Shown: in pieces, positions 1 to 9,125 of the stretch
How the letters are laid out: each line of letters begins with the position of its first letter
Position numbering within the stretch: the first letter of the stretch is position 1
Source of the DNA: Saliniramus fredricksonii
GTDB taxonomy: Bacteria; Pseudomonadota; Alphaproteobacteria; Rhizobiales; Beijerinckiaceae
Assembly: GCF_900094735.1 (NCBI RefSeq)
Contig: NZ_FMBM01000002.1
Span: 124,001-188,000 of the forward strand
Direction of reading: 5' to 3'
Length of the DNA stretch: 64,000 nt
The notes under the pieces: model-generated
Databases searched by the model: none
What the model saw: the letters and a program-made list of their open reading frames with translations, nothing else
Told to the model about the DNA's origin: nothing
Program-made: the position numbers and the translations under genes

Positions 1-104
1 TGTGGGTCGCCATGGGTGCCTCGTCTGTCGTCGCGAAATGAATTCCTGCCTGCTTTTGACGAAAACCACCCTTCAGAGCAAGCGCGGATATGCCAAGCCG
101 TGAT

Positions 105-872
105 TCACTCGACGCAGGCTGCGATCGGCCCCGAGCGCACCGCCCGGTACGCGAGGCGCTCGGCAAGCCGCGCATGCCCCGCCGAGGGGGCGGCGGGATT
201 GCGCCTTTGCGGCGCGGGGAGTGCGGTGGCCAGAAGCGCCGCCTGATGGCGGGTGAGATCGGCGGCGGAGCGGTTGAAATAGTGCTGCGCGGCGGCCTCG
301 GCGCCGAACACGCCCTCATCCCATTCCGCGATATTGAGATAGATTTCCAGCATGCGCGGCTTCGACCAGAGAAAATCGAGCCAGATCGCGATGGGGATCT
401 CCAGTGCCTTGCGGATATAGGAACGCTGCGGCCAGAGATAGACGTTCTTGGCCGTCTGCATCGAGATGGTGGAGGCGCCGCGCGCGCCGCCGCTCTCGAT
501 CACCTGACGCAATTCGCGCCAGTCCACCCCCAGATGCCGACAGTATTGTCCGTCTTCGGAGGCGATCACCATGAGCCGCAATTCGGCGCTGATCGCCTCG
601 AGCGGGACGGTTTCGCGGGCGACCGGCTGCAGGGTGAGCCAGCGTGCGAGCATGATCGTGGAGGGCGGGGTGACGAACATGAAGAGCAGATTCGAGGCGA
701 GGAAGAGCAGGACGAGCAGCAGGATTGCGCGCAGCAGGCGTGCGAACAGCCGGCGCAGGAAGCCCGGTTGCCGCTTGCGGCTCTTCGCCCCGCGCCCTCT
801 CTTCGCCGGCGGTGGCGCGTCCGTCGATGCGGCGGTGCCGGCGTCGCGCCCGCTTCTGCGCCAGCCGATCAC
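105..872 (-). CDS. mtgA: Monofunctional biosynthetic peptidoglycan transglycosylase MtgA
   Basis: Polymerises lipid II into glycan strands at the periplasmic face of the inner membrane (GT51 family). The 255-residue protein has a basic cytoplasmic N-terminus, one membrane segment at about residues 44-66, and a GT51 domain with the catalytic Glu106 in EDGQYCRH, followed by the family block GASTISMQTAKNVYLWPQRS and EIYLNIAEWDEGVFG. There is no transpeptidase domain, and the length fits MtgA rather than a class A PBP. Its ATG overlaps the stop of the MltA gene in an ATGA junction, so the two are translationally coupled in one operon: one makes and the other cuts glycan. Family assignment is firm. 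Confidence 0.95.
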   Translation of the reverse strand: MIGWRRSGRDAGTAASTDAPPPAKRGRGAKSRKRQPGFLRRLFARLLRAILLLVLLFLASNLLFMFVTPPSTIMLARWLTLQPVARETVPLEAISAELRLMVIASEDGQYCRHLGVDWRELRQVIESGGARGASTISMQTAKNVYLWPQRSYIRKALEIPIAIWLDFLWSKPRMLEIYLNIAEWDEGVFGAEAAAQHYFNRSAADLTRHQAALLATALPAPQRRNPAAPSAGHARLAERLAYRAVRSGPIAACVE

Positions 873-2080
873 GGCCCGCCTCCGGTCGCGCGTGGCAACA
901 GAACGATGAAATCCGGATGGTGGCGGATATAGCCGGCCTGGCGCCCGGCCTCATTACCGCTGCCGGTGAAATAATCACCGCGCGCCACCCCGGTGATGGC
1001 CGAGCCGGTATCCTGTGCGATCATCAGCTGTGCCAGACGCGCCTCGCGATTATCGGCATCGGGCAAGGTGCCCGAAAGCCAGACCGGGAGGCCATAAGGC
1101 CAGATGGTGCGATCGACTGCCAGCGAACGATGCGGCGTGAGCGCTACGCCGGCTCCGCCGATAGGGCCGTCTTCTGCGGCAAGCGCGCGGTTTTCCGCAA
1201 AGAAGATATAAGACCGGTTCTCACGCATCAGCGCATCCGCCTGCGCGGCATTGGCGGGATCCTCGAGCCAGCCCAGCAGCCGCGCGAGGCTCATCTCTTC
1301 GAGGGCAATAGCGCCGCGCTCCACGAGCAGCCGCCCGATCGCGGTAAAGGGATGGCCGTTGCGCCCGGCATAGCCCACGCGCATGACGCCACCATCGTCG
1401 AGGCGGATGCGCGCCGACCCCTGGACATGAATGATGAAGGCCTGTGCTGGATGGCGCAGATAGACGATCGGCGGGGCGAGATCGTCGATGGCGCCGTCCA
1501 TGATCGCGCCGCGATCCGGGTAGGGGACATGGCTGCCATCGGGCAGGCGCCGCGCGGCGGCGAGGTTCTCGTCGATCCCGGGGAGCGGATTCTCCGCATT
1601 ACGGGTGACCAGATCGGACGGGCGCGGGCGCAGGGCTGCGGAAAAATCCGGACCGGGCTGCCGCGCGCCTTCATATTCGGGCTCGTAATAGCCGGTGAGA
1701 AACGACCGGCCCTCATTGGGAATCACATGGTGCGGCATGAAATGCGCTTCGAAGAAAGCGCGCGCGCCACCTTGCCAGAGCCGCGCGCGTGCGCAGATCT
1801 CTGCCAGATCTTCGGACAGTGCGATACCGGGGCGCAGGGTGACGGGGCTGTCGGGCGCCTCGCGCGCGGGGCCCTCGCAGGAGCGCATGAAGGCGGCGAA
1901 GGCAGCGTCGTGATCGTCCTCGGCCCAGCCCGGGAGAGCGGCAAAATCGAGGGGCACGAGTTGGGCGCGTTCACGGGCCACGGCATCAAGCGATACCGGG
2001 GCGGCGGTACCGGCGAGGAAAACCGCAGCCATGGCCATCGCTCCCGTCCGGAACCGGCGAAGCACGCCGGGCAAGTTCAT
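869..2080 (-). CDS. mltA: Membrane-bound lytic murein transglycosylase A (MltA)
   Basis: Cleaves peptidoglycan glycan strands to 1,6-anhydromuropeptides during wall turnover. The 403-residue protein has a hydrophobic signal near residues 10-28 and the MltA barrel with LTGYYEPEYEG, then the C-terminal 3D domain where IAQDTGSAITGVARGDYF carries the conserved Asp residues. The start at 2080 was chosen over upstream codons because it places the signal at the N-terminus and forms an ATGA overlap with the preceding Tim44-domain gene. I see no clear lipobox Cys, so it may be a secreted rather than a lipid-anchored form. It sits between the Tim44-domain gene and mtgA in a three-gene overlapping run. 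Confidence 0.93.
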   Translation of the reverse strand: MNLPGVLRRFRTGAMAMAAVFLAGTAAPVSLDAVARERAQLVPLDFAALPGWAEDDHDAAFAAFMRSCEGPAREAPDSPVTLRPGIALSEDLAEICARARLWQGGARAFFEAHFMPHHVIPNEGRSFLTGYYEPEYEGARQPGPDFSAALRPRPSDLVTRNAENPLPGIDENLAAARRLPDGSHVPYPDRGAIMDGAIDDLAPPIVYLRHPAQAFIIHVQGSARIRLDDGGVMRVGYAGRNGHPFTAIGRLLVERGAIALEEMSLARLLGWLEDPANAAQADALMRENRSYIFFAENRALAAEDGPIGGAGVALTPHRSLAVDRTIWPYGLPVWLSGTLPDADNREARLAQLMIAQDTGSAITGVARGDYFTGSGNEAGRQAGYIRHHPDFIVLLPRATGGGP

Positions 2081-2787
2081 TGCCCGGCTTCGGTCGCCAC
2101 CAGATGCCAGGTCGGATCGTTGGAGCCGAGCGTGCGCGCGAAGGTCCACACATCGGTGACGTCGACCACCGCATCCGGGCTGCCATCGACGACATTGCCC
2201 TCGCCGTCACGCGTCACGGTGATGAGTTCGGAGACGATCTTCACGGTGATCTGGGCAACGCGATTCTTCACCTCGGCCTCGACGATCTCGGCCTTGTCCA
2301 CTGCCACGAAGGTGGTTTCCGCCGTTTCACCGCGGGATTCGCGCTCGCTAATGGCCTGCTCGAAACCCTCGTAGACGTCCTTGGCGAGGAGATTCCTCAG
2401 CGTCTCGCGATCACCGGTGGCGAAGGCGGAGACGATCATCTCGTAGGCCATCTTCGAGCCTTCCAGGAAGCCGCGCGGATCGAAATCCGGCTCCTGGCGC
2501 ACGATGTCGTCCAATCCGTCGGCGATGGAACTGCCGGGTTGGGCGATGCCCTTCCAGCGATCAACCGAGGCAAGCCGCTGCTCGGCCTGCTCGGCGCCGG
2601 GAAGGCGCACGACATTGCCTTCGGACTTCTGCCCGGAGCGATCCGATTGCGGGGCGCCGCGTCGGAACGGTTCCTGGGGCGGTTGCTCCTGGCCGGTCTT
2701 CTGGCCCAGCACGGATCGCAACCGCCAGATCACGAAGACTGCCAGCGCGAGAAAGATGAGCGTCGTGATGTCGAAAGACTCTTGCAT
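2077..2787 (-). CDS. Tim44-domain (Tim44/TimA-like) protein
   Basis: About 236 residues. An N-terminal hydrophobic segment (TTLIFLALAVFVIWRL) is followed by a polar linker and a C-terminal Tim44-like domain, recognisable in FLEGSKMAYEMIVSAFATGD and the conserved tail VTDVWTFARTLGSNDPTWHL. Tim44-like proteins are common in alphaproteobacteria, where they sit at the inner membrane; their exact role there is unsettled. The start at 2787 places the membrane segment at the N-terminus. The stop overlaps the mltA start, so it is the first gene of the tim44-mltA-mtgA run. In many related genomes this gene lies opposite secB, as here. Confidence 0.9.
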   Translation of the reverse strand: MQESFDITTLIFLALAVFVIWRLRSVLGQKTGQEQPPQEPFRRGAPQSDRSGQKSEGNVVRLPGAEQAEQRLASVDRWKGIAQPGSSIADGLDDIVRQEPDFDPRGFLEGSKMAYEMIVSAFATGDRETLRNLLAKDVYEGFEQAISERESRGETAETTFVAVDKAEIVEAEVKNRVAQITVKIVSELITVTRDGEGNVVDGSPDAVVDVTDVWTFARTLGSNDPTWHLVATEAGQ

Positions 2788-3208
2788 CGTCGATCCGGCC
2801 TGGTTTCCAGGGTAAAACACGCCCCACCCGTTTCATTCCGGGTGGAAACACATTCGGCCATGCCCGTCAACGCCTCCGGCGTCGCAACGGGCAGCGGCCA
2901 CCCCCAATATGGGAACGTCTTGCCCGGACATCTACCACCCCGGCGCAGAATAGCGAGAAAATCCGAAATCGCGTGGCGTTTTTTTGGCTCGGGCGCCGTC
3001 CGACCGTCCGGCGCAGGGGGTGCGAATCGCGCGGATCACGGGCCGACGCGCTTGTTTGGGCGCTTGAAGCATGTTAGCGGCCTTGCGAACGCAACCGTGA
3101 CCCGTGCCGGTGCCGTCCCGAAATGAGGGCACATGCGCCGAAGGGTCGCGCGCATCGTTTCATCCTGCGCCGCGCGGCGCATATCCGCTCTGACAGAGGT
3201 TGATCGAC
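2788..3208. other. Divergent intergenic region between the Tim44-domain gene and secB
   Basis: About 420 bases with no convincing gene. It must hold the divergent promoters. A perfect 7-bp stem (CCACCCG/CGGGTGG, 2824-2845) lies just upstream of the Tim44-gene start; its role is unknown. Open frames here lack ribosome sites and family resemblance. Confidence 0.5.
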
Positions 3209-3763
3209 ATGGCCGATACCCCGAACACCAATGGCGCCGATCCGGCTGCCGCCGGCACGCAGGCGCAGCAGAACACCGCGCCGTCACTGAATGCGCTCGC
3301 GCAATTCACGCGCGATTTCTCCTTTGAGAATCCGAATGCGCCGCAATCGCTGGCGCCGCAACAGCAGCAGCCGCAGATCTCGATCCAGGTCAACGTCAAC
3401 GCCAAGCAGCTCGGCGAGACCGATTACGAAGTCGAACTCAAGCTCGAGGGCAGCGCCAAGAACGATGCGAACACGCTCTTCGCCTTCGATCTTGCCTTTT
3501 GCGGGATATTCCGCGTGAAGAACGTGCCGCAGGACCAGATCCATCCCGTGATCATGATCGAATGCCCGCGCCTGCTCTTCCCCTTCGCGCGCCAGATCGT
3601 TGCCGATGCCGTGCGCAATGGCGGGTTCCCGCCGCTTTATATCGATCCGATCGACTTCGTGGCGCTCTACCGCCAGCGCGTCGCCGAAGCCCAGAAGGCG
3701 CAGCAGGCTGGCGGCAATGCAGAGCCCGGCGGTCAGACGCCCCCGGCTTCCGAAAACGCGTGA
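3209..3763 (+). CDS. secB: Protein-export chaperone SecB
   Basis: Tetrameric cytoplasmic chaperone that holds preproteins unfolded and delivers them to SecA. The 184-residue protein shows the SecB fold signatures [30 protein letters not shown] and the [32 protein letters not shown] block. The acidic, Ala/Gln-rich N- and C-terminal tails are typical of alphaproteobacterial SecB. The ATG at 3209 is preceded by an AGAGG ribosome site; an in-frame TTG nine bases upstream is a worse choice. It is divergent from the Tim44-domain gene and just upstream of cobO, with no obvious functional link to the latter. Confidence 0.96.
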   Translation: MADTPNTNGADPAAAGTQAQQNTAPSLNALAQFTRDFSFENPNAPQSLAPQQQQPQISIQVNVNAKQLGETDYEVELKLEGSAKNDANTLFAFDLAFCGIFRVKNVPQDQIHPVIMIECPRLLFPFARQIVADAVRNGGFPPLYIDPIDFVALYRQRVAEAQKAQQAGGNAEPGGQTPPASENA

Positions 3764-3834
3764 GCCTTACCCGCGCGGGTCGGGCGCTCGCCCGGCCCGC
3801 CTGACGTCTTGAGCCCGTTTCAGGAGCCGATCAG

Positions 3835-4455
3835 GTGAGCGAGACCGAATCCGAGAAGAATGCCCGCCACAACGCCAGGATGGCGAAGATCAAGGTGGCG
3901 CGAGACCGGATGATGGAGACGAAGACGGGCGAGAAGGGCCTGATCATCGTCCATACCGGCCCCGGCAAGGGCAAATCCAGCTCCGGCTTCGGCATGATCA
4001 TGCGCTGCGTCGGACACGGCATGCCCTGCGCCGTTGTACAATTCATCAAGGGCAATTGGGAGAGCGGCGAGCGCAACGTGCTCAAGACGCGCTTTGCCGA
4101 TCTGTGCACGGTTCATACCATGGGTGAAGGCTTCACCTGGGAGACACAGGATCGCGCCCGCGACGTCGCGGCGGCGATGGCAGCCTGGGAGAAGGCGAAG
4201 GAACTGATCCGCGATCCCGCCATTCACATGGTCCTGCTCGACGAGATCAACATCGCCCTGCGCTACGATTACATCCCCCTTGACGACGTCATCGCCTTCC
4301 TGCGCGACGAGAAGCCGCCGATGACCCATGTCGTGCTCACCGGGCGCAACGCCAAGCCGGAGCTGATCGAGATCGCCGATCTCGTCAGCGAGGTGCAGGC
4401 GGTGAAGCACCCGTTCAAACAGGGCATCAAGGCGCAGAAGGGCGTGGAATACTGA
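3835..4455 (+). CDS. cobO: Cob(I)yrinic acid a,c-diamide adenosyltransferase CobO
   Basis: Transfers the 5'-deoxyadenosyl group of ATP to cob(I)yrinic acid a,c-diamide in cobalamin synthesis (BtuR/CobA/CobO family). The 206-residue protein has the P-loop TGPGKGKSSSGFGM at residues 41-54, VQFIKGNWESGE, the LLDEINIALRYDY Walker-B-like block, and ends in VEY as expected. The start is a GTG preceded by AGGAG. No other cobalamin gene is in the window. The enzyme can also act in corrinoid salvage, so its presence alone does not show de novo synthesis. Confidence 0.95.
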   Translation: MSETESEKNARHNARMAKIKVARDRMMETKTGEKGLIIVHTGPGKGKSSSGFGMIMRCVGHGMPCAVVQFIKGNWESGERNVLKTRFADLCTVHTMGEGFTWETQDRARDVAAAMAAWEKAKELIRDPAIHMVLLDEINIALRYDYIPLDDVIAFLRDEKPPMTHVVLTGRNAKPELIEIADLVSEVQAVKHPFKQGIKAQKGVEY

Positions 4456-4478
4456 CGTGCGGGCCCCCGCGCGCCGGT

Positions 4479-5327
4479 TCAGCCCCTGTCACTGCGATAG
4501 CGCGCGGCATGCGAGCCGATTTCGGCGATCTCCGCCGGTGCCGCCCCGGCCTGCGTCAGCAGATCGGTCAGCGCCTGAATATCAAGATCACCCGGCACCG
4601 AAAACAGCATCGACAACTGACCCGCGACGCCCGTGGTGCAGACGATCTCGCCGCCGGCTCCCGCAATCGCGCCTGCGGCTTCCGAGCGCCAGCGCTCGAA
4701 CCGCGCGGCGTAGAGGACCACGTCACGCATTGCGGCGTCAGCCAGGGGCTTGGAAATCACGAAGATCGGCGTTCCGGCGGGGTGATCGTCGCGCTCGATG
4801 AAGGGCAGGCGGGCGATCACCTTGGGGCGATCGGGCCCGATCAGCCCGTTCCACCAGTCACCTGCGGAGGCGCCCTGGTCGAGGCGGAAGATACCGAGAT
4901 CGCCGCGCCCGCCGGCGACCGCCGCAATCACCGCGCGCGCATCGGGATGGGGCTGATAGGGAACGGTGAAACCGAAATGGAAGCGCGCGGAATCGCGCAT
5001 CGGCCCGTCACCGGCGGAGATATCGGCATGGACCGTGTAGGGCGCCTGCACATAGGTGAAGGTGCCGATGATCACCCGCCAGATCGATTCGACCGTATCG
5101 AGCGGCAAAAGCCCGGAATGGCGCTCGGCCAGCGCCTTCATCATGGCGGCTTCGCGCCCCGGACGGAAGGCGGAGCCCGATTGCGAGGTCTTCTTCACCG
5201 CGATCAGCCGCTCGATGATGGCGCTGCGCTGCATCAGACGCTCGTGCATTTCGCGGTCGAGCCGGTCGATTTCCGCGCGCAGGGCATCGAGATCGACGGG
5301 GGCGGCTTCGTCATTGGGGCTGGACAT
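4479..5327 (-). CDS. Chorismate mutase family protein with C-terminal prephenate dehydratase-like region
   Basis: About 282 residues. The N-terminal 90 residues form an AroQ-type helical chorismate mutase domain (DLDALRAEIDRLDREMHERL, then FRPGREAAMM), which would convert chorismate to prephenate. The remainder resembles the periplasmic-binding-like lobe of prephenate dehydratase but lacks the usual TRF motif, so dehydratase activity cannot be claimed. The start at 5327 was chosen because it gives the usual short acidic lead into the helix; longer frames upstream are Arg/Ala-rich and look non-coding. It is convergent with cobO (24 bases apart) and downstream of cheZ. It may serve phenylalanine/tyrosine synthesis. 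Confidence 0.8.
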   Translation of the reverse strand: MSSPNDEAAPVDLDALRAEIDRLDREMHERLMQRSAIIERLIAVKKTSQSGSAFRPGREAAMMKALAERHSGLLPLDTVESIWRVIIGTFTYVQAPYTVHADISAGDGPMRDSARFHFGFTVPYQPHPDARAVIAAVAGGRGDLGIFRLDQGASAGDWWNGLIGPDRPKVIARLPFIERDDHPAGTPIFVISKPLADAAMRDVVLYAARFERWRSEAAGAIAGAGGEIVCTTGVAGQLSMLFSVPGDLDIQALTDLLTQAGAAPAEIAEIGSHAARYRSDRG

Positions 5328-5509
5328 GATGGGGCTCGCGGCAATCGGGCGGACGGAAACCGGCGTCGCGCCATGCGACGGCGTTCGGGCGCCATCGCGC
5401 AAGACGATGCCGCCATCGTTGTGTTTGCAGGTTCACAGGCTTCTGACAAGCCGCGCAGGACGAAGGCGGCGTTGCGGCAATGCGCAGCAGGCCCCGCCGG
5501 TCGCGCCGT

Positions 5510-6109
5510 TCAGTCGAACAGCGCGTCGATATCGTTCTGGCTGACGCCGTCCCCGTCAGCGCTCGGACCGTTGAGCAGGAAGACCTCCTTGCGCGTCTGG
5601 CGCCGGGCTTCTTCCGGATCCGGGGGCAGATCCGCATCGCGTGCATTGACGGCGCTGGCGAAATGCGAAAGCCGCTTCTCGACGGCGGCGAGATGCTCCA
5701 CCACCTTGCTGATCCGCTGGCCGGTAATGTCCTGGAACGAGCAGGCCTCGAATATATCCATCACGCGGGTCTGAACCCGGGTACGGTAGGTCTCGAGATC
5801 GGCATCGTCATAGCCGAGAATCTCCTCGGCTGCTTCCATGATGGAATTCGTTGCCGAGGCGGTGGCGTTGACAACGTTGCCCAGTTCGTCATGGGCTCCG
5901 GGAAGCCGATCGCGGTAGAGTTCGTTGGCGCGCAGCGCGCCGATCTCGTTCTTGAGCCGCGAGATGTAATCGGCAACGCGCGTCAGTTCCTGCGCGATCA
6001 TGCGGATATCGACCTGCGGCTCCGCTTCGCCGGCCTCCTGCTTGCGGCGACGCGGACGCGCCTCGGTCGCGGTCTTGCGTATGGCGGCACTCGTCGCGGC
6101 TCTTGCCAT
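5510..6109 (-). CDS. cheZ: CheZ-family chemotaxis protein phosphatase
   Basis: Speeds dephosphorylation of CheY-P and so resets the flagellar motor signal. The 199-residue protein is mostly helical, with the central hairpin and the diagnostic FEACSFQDITGQRISKVVEHL (CheZ catalytic Gln lies in the DITGQ motif). The extreme C-terminus VSQNDIDALFD matches the CheY-binding tail of CheZ proteins. It lies 160 bases downstream of cheY on the same strand, a natural enzyme-substrate pair. No motor or receptor genes are in the window. Confidence 0.9.
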   Translation of the reverse strand: MARAATSAAIRKTATEARPRRRKQEAGEAEPQVDIRMIAQELTRVADYISRLKNEIGALRANELYRDRLPGAHDELGNVVNATASATNSIMEAAEEILGYDDADLETYRTRVQTRVMDIFEACSFQDITGQRISKVVEHLAAVEKRLSHFASAVNARDADLPPDPEEARRQTRKEVFLLNGPSADGDGVSQNDIDALFD

Positions 6110-6269
6110 GTCCTGCCCTTTCCCCGTCCCTGTCGATCAGCGGTCTTGACGCGCGCAGCATGTTTCGTTCGCGACACGCGCAATTGCGGCCCGATCGGCA
6201 ATATCGACGATCGGCGCGGCGGATCCGCTTCCGGATCCGCATGCACCTCGCAACGCCCGCGCCTGCGGA

Positions 6270-6653
6270 TCAGGCGCCGCAGACGGCCTCGATCTTCGAT
6301 TTCAGCGTCTGTGCGTTGAAGGGTTTGACGATGTAGTTGTTCACACCGGCCTTCTTCGCGGCGATGACGTTCTCCGTCTTGGATTCGGCCGTCACCATGA
6401 TGAAGGGCGTGACACGCAGGTTTTCGTCCGAGCGCACATGCCGCAGAAGCTCGTAACCCGTCATCGGCTCCATGTTCCAGTCCGAGATGACGAGCCCGTA
6501 CTTCTTCTCCTTGAGCTTGGCGAGGGCCGCGGTGCCGTCATTGGCATCGTCGACATCCTCGAAACCGAGCTGCTTCAACAGATTGCGAATGATGCGCACC
6601 ATCGTCTGATAATCGTCGACGACGAGGATCGGCATCTTGAGGTCGAGGCCCAT
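6270..6653 (-). CDS. cheY: Single-domain response regulator CheY
   Basis: Receiver-only protein of 127 residues that, when phosphorylated, binds the flagellar switch. Residues D13/D14, the phospho-acceptor D58 (VISDWNMEP), T88 and K110 (YIVKPFNAQTL) are all in place. The sequence SDWNM and ITVTAES-like block are typical of true CheY rather than orphan receivers. The start at 6653 is preceded by a GGAG element; the longer frame upstream adds unrelated residues. It precedes cheZ and is probably cotranscribed with it. The 314 bases upstream, to ribF, are non-coding. Confidence 0.93.
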   Translation of the reverse strand: MGLDLKMPILVVDDYQTMVRIIRNLLKQLGFEDVDDANDGTAALAKLKEKKYGLVISDWNMEPMTGYELLRHVRSDENLRVTPFIMVTAESKTENVIAAKKAGVNNYIVKPFNAQTLKSKIEAVCGA

Positions 6654-6967
6654 GTCCCAAGCTCCAGTTTGCTCTTGCGCCGCAGGGATATGCGGCGGTC
6701 CCAATGAGTCTGTTTGATCGGTATCGGAGGGCTCCGAGAAGTCCTCCCGCCACGAGAAGCATTAGCCCCGCTCCCTTGAAAAGCGGTTAATTGTACCGGC
6801 TGAAATGGATTTGGGTTGGCAAAAGCTTAACCACGCCGGTTGTGGTCCGCCGGGAAAAGTTGCAAGGGGCGGGTGGCGCTTGACCGCGCGCGCGATCCGT
6901 CGCACTTGCCTGTATTGGTCATTCGCGACAGACCGGTGATGCGAAATCGAGACGCAAGAGGGAGCGC

Positions 6968-7939
6968 ATGAGCGGCTTCATATTGACGGGTGCGGATGAG
7001 GCGGTGGCGCAAGCCTTGCGCGGCGCGGTCATCGCGATCGGCAATTTCGACGGCGTGCATCGCGGGCATCAGCAGCTGATTGCCCAGGCCCGGGACATGG
7101 CGCGGGCGCGTGGCGTGCCGGCGGCGATCCTGACCTTCAGCCCGCATCCGCGTGCCTTCTTCGCCCCCGATACGCCTTTCTTCCGCATCACCCCGCAGCC
7201 CGAGCGGGTGCGGGTGATGCGGCGGCTCGGCCTCGACGGGGTGATCATTCGCCGGTTCGATGCGGCGCTCGCCGCGACCCGTGCGCAGGATTTCCTCACG
7301 CGATTCATTCTGGAGGAGATCGGCGCGTCGGGTGTCGTGGTCGGCCACGATTTTCATTTCGGCAAGGGGCGCGAGGGCAATCCGCAGATTCTGCAGGCCT
7401 TCTGTGCAGCGCATGATATCGCCTGCAACGTCGTCCCCGTGGTCGAGGAGACGGGCGGTGCGATCTCCTCCAGTGCCATCCGCGCCGCACTCACCGAAGG
7501 CGACATTACCGCCGCCAACCGGCTGCTCGGTTATCGCTGGTTCGTCACCGCGCCGATCCGTCATGGCGAGAAGCGCGGGCGCGATCTGGGCTATCCGACG
7601 GCGAACATGGCGCTGCGTGACGCCTGCGCCCTGCGCCATGGCATCTATGCGGTGCGCATGGCGGTCAACGGCGCGCTGCATGACGGCGTCGCAAGCTTCG
7701 GTCGGCGCCCGACCTTCGATGACGGGGCGCCGCTCCTGGAGACCTTCCTGTTCGATTTTTCCGGCAATCTCTATGGTGCGCAGGCCGATGTGGAATTCCT
7801 CGCCTTCCTGCGCCCGGAGACGCGGTTCGAGAGCGCGCAGGCGCTGATCGCGCAGATGGATGATGATTCCGCGCGCGCCCGCACCGTTCTTGCGCAGGCG
7901 GATACCACGCCCTCGATGATCACCCCCGATCCCGATTGA
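6968..7939 (+). CDS. ribF: Bifunctional riboflavin kinase / FAD synthetase RibF
   Basis: Makes FMN from riboflavin and ATP, then FAD from FMN. The 323-residue protein has an N-terminal nucleotidyltransferase domain (IGNFDGVHRGHQQLI, VVGHDFHFGKGREGN, ISSSAIRAAL) and a C-terminal flavokinase domain (GRDLGYPTANMAL, GVASFGRRPTFDDG, LETFLFDFSGNLYG). The order and length match the family exactly. The ATG follows an AGGGAG ribosome site. It is convergent with the glutaminase gene, 25 bases apart. Confidence 0.97.
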   Translation: MSGFILTGADEAVAQALRGAVIAIGNFDGVHRGHQQLIAQARDMARARGVPAAILTFSPHPRAFFAPDTPFFRITPQPERVRVMRRLGLDGVIIRRFDAALAATRAQDFLTRFILEEIGASGVVVGHDFHFGKGREGNPQILQAFCAAHDIACNVVPVVEETGGAISSSAIRAALTEGDITAANRLLGYRWFVTAPIRHGEKRGRDLGYPTANMALRDACALRHGIYAVRMAVNGALHDGVASFGRRPTFDDGAPLLETFLFDFSGNLYGAQADVEFLAFLRPETRFESAQALIAQMDDDSARARTVLAQADTTPSMITPDPD

Positions 7940-7964
7940 GCATGTCCCGATTGCGCATGCGGCC

Positions 7965-8939
7965 TTACAGGCGCTCGTCCGGCAACCCGCTGGCCCCGAA
8001 GACCGACCAGTCCATTTCCTCGGCGAGGCAGGCGAGGGCGCGGGTGCCGAGCGCCGAATTCCCGGCTTCGTCGAGCCCCGGCGACCAGACGGCGATGCTG
8101 GCATGGTTGGGCGCGATGGCGAGAATGGCGCCCGACACACCGCTCTTCGCCGGCAGGCCGACGCGATAGGCGAATTCGCCCGAACCGTCATATTGTCCGC
8201 AGGTCAGCATCAGCGCGTTGATCCGCCGTGCGAGCCGCACATCCTGCGCCGAATCCGTCGCCATGCCGTTACGTTCCAGTGTCAGATAGCGTCCCGCCCG
8301 GGCGAGTTCCCCGCAATCGAGGCGCACCGCGCATTGACGCAGATAGACCGCCATGACCTGCTCGACCTCGTGTTCGAGATTGCCGTAGGACCGGGTCAGA
8401 TGCGCGAGCGCGCGGTTGACATGACCGGTCTCCGGTGAGTCGAGGCCCGCTGTTTCGCAGGGCGGCCATTGCGCAGGCTCGGTGATGCCGAGCAATTGCG
8501 CGATCCGCGCCCGCACCGGCTCGGGAACGCCCTCGCGCGCTTCTTCATGGGCCAGAAGCACATCCGCGACGACGAGCGCCCCCGGATTGATGAAGGGGTT
8601 GCGCGGCATGCCTTGGTGGCGTTCAAGGTCTATGATGGAATTGTACGGGTCGCCGGAGGGTTCGCGCCCGACCCGCCGCCACAGATCCTCGCCGGCATGC
8701 TCCAGCGCGATGGTCAGCGCGAAGACCTTGGAAATGCTCTGGATCGGAAAGCGCTCGGCGTGATCGCCGGCCTTGAGCAGCGCGCCGTCTGCAGTCTGAA
8801 CGGCGATGCCGAAAGCGCCCAGACGGCTGTCGTCATCACCGGGGCGAACCGTGCCGCGCTCCGTCTCGCACGCCATGCGCGCGGCAATGCCCTCGATCAC
8901 CTTCTGCAGGCGCGTGTCCTCATCGTGATTGCCCGGCAT
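7965..8939 (-). CDS. glsA: Glutaminase A
   Basis: Serine-dependent glutaminase (L-glutamine to L-glutamate plus ammonia). The 324-residue protein has the beta-lactamase-like catalytic SISKVF (Ser-x-x-Lys), the PFINPGALVV block, the SYGNLEHEVEQVMAVY segment and the C-terminal GLPAKSGVSGAILAIAPN typical of GlsA. The start at 8939 matches the family N-terminus; the reading frame stays open upstream but that extension overlaps the divergent purH and is not needed. It is convergent with ribF and divergent from purH. In bacteria the enzyme is often linked with acid resistance or nitrogen recycling; nothing here says which. Confidence 0.93.
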   Translation of the reverse strand: MPGNHDEDTRLQKVIEGIAARMACETERGTVRPGDDDSRLGAFGIAVQTADGALLKAGDHAERFPIQSISKVFALTIALEHAGEDLWRRVGREPSGDPYNSIIDLERHQGMPRNPFINPGALVVADVLLAHEEAREGVPEPVRARIAQLLGITEPAQWPPCETAGLDSPETGHVNRALAHLTRSYGNLEHEVEQVMAVYLRQCAVRLDCGELARAGRYLTLERNGMATDSAQDVRLARRINALMLTCGQYDGSGEFAYRVGLPAKSGVSGAILAIAPNHASIAVWSPGLDEAGNSALGTRALACLAEEMDWSVFGASGLPDERL

Positions 8940-9125
8940 GCCCGCCCCTCCCGCTGATTGATCGCATGGTTGCGACCGATCGACAACGCGCGGATCGGGA
9001 CCGGGTTCATGATCTGCGGTCATGCGCGGGAATCCACAAGCCGGTTTCTTCGCGCGCGCATTCGTGCTAACCGCCCCGCATCCCGGCGCAGCCGCGCTTT
9101 TGCCCGTATTTTCCGGATCGAGATC

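Noticed and set aside
1-246. Plus-strand frames over the mtgA region
   Set aside because: They are antisense to mtgA, Arg/Pro-rich and lack ribosome sites.
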